Of a stretch of DNA of 64,000 bases, positions 59,312-64,000 are shown piece by piece. The notes beneath the pieces are model-generated. The model did no database searches. It was not told where the DNA came from and was given only the letters and a program-made list of their open reading frames with translations. This stretch comes from Ilex aquifolium (lineage: Eukaryota > Streptophyta > Magnoliopsida > Aquifoliales > Aquifoliaceae): positions 27,806,492 to 27,870,491 of the forward strand of contig OX637402.1 of assembly GCA_951799425.1 (NCBI GenBank). Reading direction: 5' to 3'. The number at the start of each line of letters is the position of its first letter. The first letter of the stretch is position 1. The translations under genes and the position numbers were made by a program.

Positions 59312-62300
59312 ATGTCGGCGTCCGGCGACGGGAAAGTCGCCGCCGACGGCCGTTGTACTTGCTCTTCCGTCGACAACAGTGATGATGATAACAAATTGCA
59401 TGATCGGAGTTGTCCGCATTGTAGAAGATCGAAACTTCCTTCGTCGTCGTCTTCTGGTTCTTTGCTCAGCTTCGAATCGATTCCAGTACAAGAGTACGAT
59501 AAGCTTGGGAGAATCTTCGCTGCCTCAGTCAAGGGTTTCACCATTGGAGCTGGTCTCAAAGGCGGCCTAGCTCTCTTCTCTGCCCTTGCTCGCTTGCGTC
59601 GCAGACGATTATCTCCCTCTGCAAAGTAAATAACCTCCAATTTAGACATATTCTTTTTTCCTCTGGTTATCTGGTTTCAGATCTAATTGTCTACACACTT
59701 TGCTCATATGCGTGCGTGCATGTGTTTATTTAATTCCAAATTGATTGTTTGGTTCAGGAAAGTAGAAATGGTTTCCAGTAGTTACGATGTGATTTTGGCT
59801 ATCAAAGAAACTCTCAGATACGGTCTTTTTCTTGGCACTTTTGCTGGTACATTTGTGTCAGTGGATGAAATTATAGCTGCTTGGGGAGGACACCGTAGGC
59901 ATGGCATCTCTATCACCTTTTTTTTAGCTCTTTTTATGTTTAAATTCGTAGTTAATTGCTATAATTAGTTAGAACTCGAGTAGGATCAGCTCTTTTTATT
60001 TTTGAAGAAATTTATCATTCAGCTGATTGGATAAACGGTTTTGAATTAGTGATTTGATTATTAGGGCTTTGATTGGTCACGTTATTTTACATTCAGGACA
60101 GCAAAATGGAGGGCTTTGTTAGCCGGGGCGATAGCAGGGCCTTCAATGCTATTGACTGGATTGAACACCCAACATAACAGCTTGGCCATTTATATTCTCA
60201 TGCGTGCTGCTGTCTTGGCATCGCGGTGTGGAATAAAAAGCAATAGATTTGGACGCATTTGTAAACCACTTACTTGGGCACATGGAGACATTTTCCTTAT
60301 GTGTCTCTCTTCTTCTCAAATTCTGTATGTTGTTTTGAGCTCCATATATTGAAATGTTCTGTTTTTGTTGATAAATTTTGAATTTGTTCTTGTTTTTCGT
60401 TTTCTAATTAAATGTTGCATGTTAATTATGCTATGCAGTGTGGTGCTGTATAAAATTAATAGTGTTGTATGACAATGATGATATTATTCGTGCCTGATAG
60501 TCTCCCTAAGCCACCACTCTCATCTTCATCCATCTCTCTCACTTCTTTTCTTTAACAGCTGAAAAATGTGGTATAGCAATGATTGAAGAGTTTGGTGTTG
60601 AGCTTTCCACTTATAGTTAAACAAATACTAAATTGGCAAATTGGGTAAAAAGATTGTGTGGGTGTGGTATGGATCTAAGTTTAAGTGATATTGAGCACCT
60701 GCTAGCAATAATATCTGACAATCTATTGCTTGCATGTAGTGGAACACAAAGTAAACATTCTTATCCCATGTTTCAAAACATAAACTTTTAGACAGATCAA
60801 CCAAATCTTTCATTAGTTTGATATGAGATTTTGAGGAAAACAGACCACTTTTTGTAGCTTCACTATAACGTATTACAATAAGCGTTGCTTCAAACACAAA
60901 TGGGAAATCTTGTCATAAAAAATGTGGAAAAACCCAAAAATCTTGTTCTATTGACAATTATTTTGGATTACAGATCTTCATTTGTTGATTTATAAGCTCA
61001 AGTCTTTTTCTAAACAAGGCTTCATAAACTCACAGTTGCAAAAAGTGAAACTGAAATAATAGTGTTTCCAGTTCTTTGAAAATGTGGTTAAAATTAGCAT
61101 TATCTTCCATGTGGTGGTGGTGCTGGTCTCTTGCTTTATATTCTTCCACATTGAAGAAATGTAGACCGCCAGAATTCTTTATGTGATGGATGTCCAGAAA
61201 TTCTGACTTCAAGAATATGACCTGATGACTATATCCTCTAAATGATGATGGTTTTCTGTTCCTTAAGATGTTCTTATAAGTGGGTAAATATGCTTTTCCC
61301 CAGGTCTGCTTACATTTTGAAGCAAGATAGTTTGCCTCCCTCATACAAGTCCTTTCTCAATAAACATGGTGCAAAGGATTCCGTTATCCTGGAAGGAGTG
61401 AAGGAGATTGCATGCGGCATGCCGTTTACTAATTTGGAGGCTATAGAAAAGTATTACCAGTCCACCGGTGTTGACATTAAACTGGATCCAGAAATGAAAG
61501 TCCCCTGTTCGGTATGCATTGCTGAATCTATTGCTCGTTTGTTCAACTTATCAACAATTTTTTCAACGTAAACATGCATTTCTTTTGTCTTATCTGTGCA
61601 ACATGCATGACCAAATAAATTTGAAGAATGACTCAATATCATGCTTACTTTAGAAAGAAAAAATAAAGGCTGCTTATTGTCTTTTAGGCCAATTTTTGTG
61701 AACTGACACTAATATGTTTCTCATTTCCTCTTTACAAAGACTTTGTTTGGATTTAATATATGGACAATTGGACATAAGTCCAACCATTCTTCGCAACATC
61801 CATCGTGAATTTAGTAACTTGCTCAAATGTTAGGTGGGTGGCTTTACTATTCCTTAGGGATTACTTTAGGATGTTGGGAGTGGTGGACTTGGTACTGGTC
61901 TAACCTTTGGCATTGTTTGCAGAAAACAGTTTTTCTAAACTTTGAACAATCTTATAGTTATTTTTCTGACACTGTTACCACTGCCCTAAGCATTAACACC
62001 TTGACTTTACCATTTCTTGTGACATTATTTTCCTCCTTATGGTGTTGACCAAGAAGGGTTTTGATGCGTGTTTATGGGGAATTATGCTGAAATTACTTTT
62101 AGGAAGAAAAATGAAATGGGATAGACAAAGACAGACTTTAGGTCGAGCTTTGATAAAGCAACAATTTTTAAGAGTTTAGTCCTTTAGTGGCCTAGAAGAC
62201 GAATCAAATTATATAGCAGTTTGAAAGTGGGTAAATTAAAGTACTTCAGTTGATATCCATGTTGGACATTGGCATTCGAATTAATGGATATGCTTTTCAC

Positions 62301-63398
62301 CATTGGGTCAAAAAAATGGAAGAATTAGAAGCTGATGCAGATTTTTGATTATGGTACTAATTTTATGATTGATAAGCAACGCAAAGTTTAACATCAACAA
62401 GTCTTTCAAATTTTGCCCAGGCTATTTAGACTGGATGCATGCATCCCAATCATCTGTTTGATTATCTTTGAGTCATCAAGTCCCTTTCTTGATGAATTCA
62501 CCAGTTTTTCTTTATTGGACTCACTTCATGCAGAATTTTTAAGCCATCTACTTATTTCGCTGCTATGATCGATTATGGGCAAATGCATTTAGGCATAAAA
62601 CTAAAGCAATCTTCTGGGTACTAAAACCACAATGTTGCTAGTCAAGTTTCTATAAGTTAAATGTGGGTAGCTTTCTTATTGCTAAGAAATATTCTTTAGC
62701 AATGATATGCAAAGTGCAGGGATTTGCATGGACGTTATCTGACGGACTTTTCGTGCTAAAATGAACCTCACTTTTTGATTCATTTGAGGTTGTCACATAA
62801 ACATATTTCCCACTCACATAAAAATGTCATGTAGCTAATATGTAGTATGTCGAACACTTGATATTGGAGTGTCATCATGGATTCCTTTCTGTGACTTAAT
62901 TTATTCTGTTCATATTTGATATCTTCTTTTGGTTTATATATGGTTAATGCTTATTGTAAACTAGAACAACTATTGTTGGTAAATATATAATTTTTTTCCT
63001 CAGTCGCATACTCTTCTGTTTTCTGCTCTTGTGTTTACATCATATAATCCTGTTTTTATTTAATCTATGTTATGCAGATGGTACATGGAAATCAACCTTG
63101 TGGTTTGCATTTTGTTTCATTTCTTATTCAAGCCTACAAGAGAGCATTACCAGTTTATCTTCCTGTTTACTTAATTCCTGCACTAATTGTACATCGTCAA
63201 GGACTCTTGAAGAGGTAATATATTTTATTATTTCCTCCCTAGTTGATTGAGTTTCTTCCACTAATTGGATCCTCTTGGACATTATTTACTTTCCTATTCC
63301 TGATCTACCTTGTGTAGACCTTACACAATTTTGGGGAAAGGTGTTCTGGGCACTGCAAGGTCAAGCTTATTTTTATCCATGTATTGTTCATCTGCCTG
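59312..63398 (+). CDS. TMEM135/Tim17-like membrane protein, 5' part (cut by window edge)
   Basis: Coding exons: 59312-59625, 59758-59898, 60097-60324, 61304-61511, 63078-63214 and 63318-63398; the gene continues past 64000. The first 369 codons are visible. The N-terminus is hydrophilic and cysteine-containing (CTCSSVDN, SCPHCRR). A glycine-rich Tim17/22/23-like helix follows (GFTIGAGLKGGLALF), then further membrane segments (GTFAGTFVSVDEIIAAWGG, LAGAIAGPSMLLTGLN) and the conserved NQPCGLHFVSFLIQAYKRAL region of plant TMEM135-type proteins. Family knowledge: such proteins sit in mitochondrial or peroxisomal membranes, but the plant role is not settled. Exon 2 seems to end AG/GCATGG, a GC-AG intron, because this keeps the HRRTAKWR reading. 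A GT-AG alternative (donor at 59895, acceptor before 60102) would drop four residues. Confidence 0.87.
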
Positions 63399-64000
63399 GT
63401 AAGCATTATTTTGCTGCATTCTAGTGTTACTACTTTTAGTATATATGTTCTCATACATTCGTAAGCATTGTTCCCCTTTTTCTTTGTTTTATGAGGCATT
63501 CTTAACCCCTTTGGAGGTGGGACTAATCCTGCTTAAAGGACAAGGTGATCTTGAAACCCCCTGTATCTGGGGTAGTCCTAGATAGCAGTTTGACCTTGGG
63601 ACTTAGGGTCAATTCCATAGCCGTTCACCAAGTTGGTGAGTGCGTTACATAGAAAGCAATATGGTCAACATTTCTTTGCATGTCAAATGAGTTGCATTAT
63701 AACTCTCAGGTTAGCTCATGGCCCTGATGCTATACATCAGTTCCATGGTATTTGTATTTTGTAGTACCTTCTGAATTTCACCTTTTTCAAGGAAATCACT
63801 TTATTCTAAGACGTTCTTTTGGCCAGCTGAAGAATTATCTGTTTCTATATAAATGACATATGCTGTCTTTGACTAATTGTGCCGAAATAATTTAATGAGT
63901 ATGTAATACTGAAAGAAATAAAAATTCGATATGCTTTAAGTGAGTTTTCATTCCAGCTAGTTTTTGAGGAATGTTCTCTGAATGTTATATCTTCAGAATG
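63399..64000. other. Intron 6 of the TMEM135-like gene (to window edge)
   Basis: It starts with a GTAAGC donor at 63399. I could not identify the next exon before the window ends. Confidence 0.6.

Overview
The window is nuclear DNA of a eudicot plant. This rests on GT-AG introns in plant gene families, plant-type transposons, and an AT-rich background full of microsatellites. I cannot name the species; nothing is bacterial, viral or organellar.

I can support five protein-coding loci plus one gene fragment at the left edge. (1) A MIK2-like leucine-rich-repeat receptor kinase cluster lies on the minus strand at the left end: a 5' end cut by the window edge (1-464), a broken remnant (2778-2978) and a nearly complete gene (12452-15504) with one frameshift. 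(2) The splicing factor SC35 is at 19597-22247, minus strand, with eight coding exons. (3) A hexose/H+ symporter of the STP/HEX6 group is at 29462-33762, plus strand, with four exons, one frameshift and a changed sugar-binding motif. (4) A short WW-domain protein of the CURLY FLAG LEAF 1 type is at 47821-48723, plus strand, with three exons. (5) A TMEM135/Tim17-like membrane protein starts at 59312, plus strand, and runs off the right edge. They do not form a pathway; this is an ordinary stretch of a plant chromosome.

Most of the rest is transposon sequence, and several boundaries are firm because target-site duplications (TSDs) or unoccupied paralogous sites are visible. Three related Helitrons each carry a CCN-type trinucleotide array (4140-4945, about 26235-27090, 40456-41110). 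Two PIF/Harbinger-like elements with TAA TSDs share ends but carry different simple repeats (22454-23960, 24717-25786). An internally deleted hAT element has an 8-bp TSD and a Helitron nested inside (40377-44161). A Mutator-like element has palindromic 32-bp subterminal repeats (44471-45426). A small MITE family has four copies with 9-10 bp TSDs (49-59 kb). A solo LTR (30667-31377) lies in the transporter's first intron, and a SINE (20669-20777) lies in an SC35 intron. Larger foldback elements fill 52-59 kb.

The most striking structure is a 1219-bp tandem triplication at 6793-10432. It copies part of an LTR plus its flank and has a templated filler at each junction. The 5' flank of the receptor-kinase gene is also present three times between 0.5 and 5 kb, and comparing these copies shows the exact insertion point of one Helitron.

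I found no convincing new gene system. The unusual content is in the mobile elements and rearrangements.
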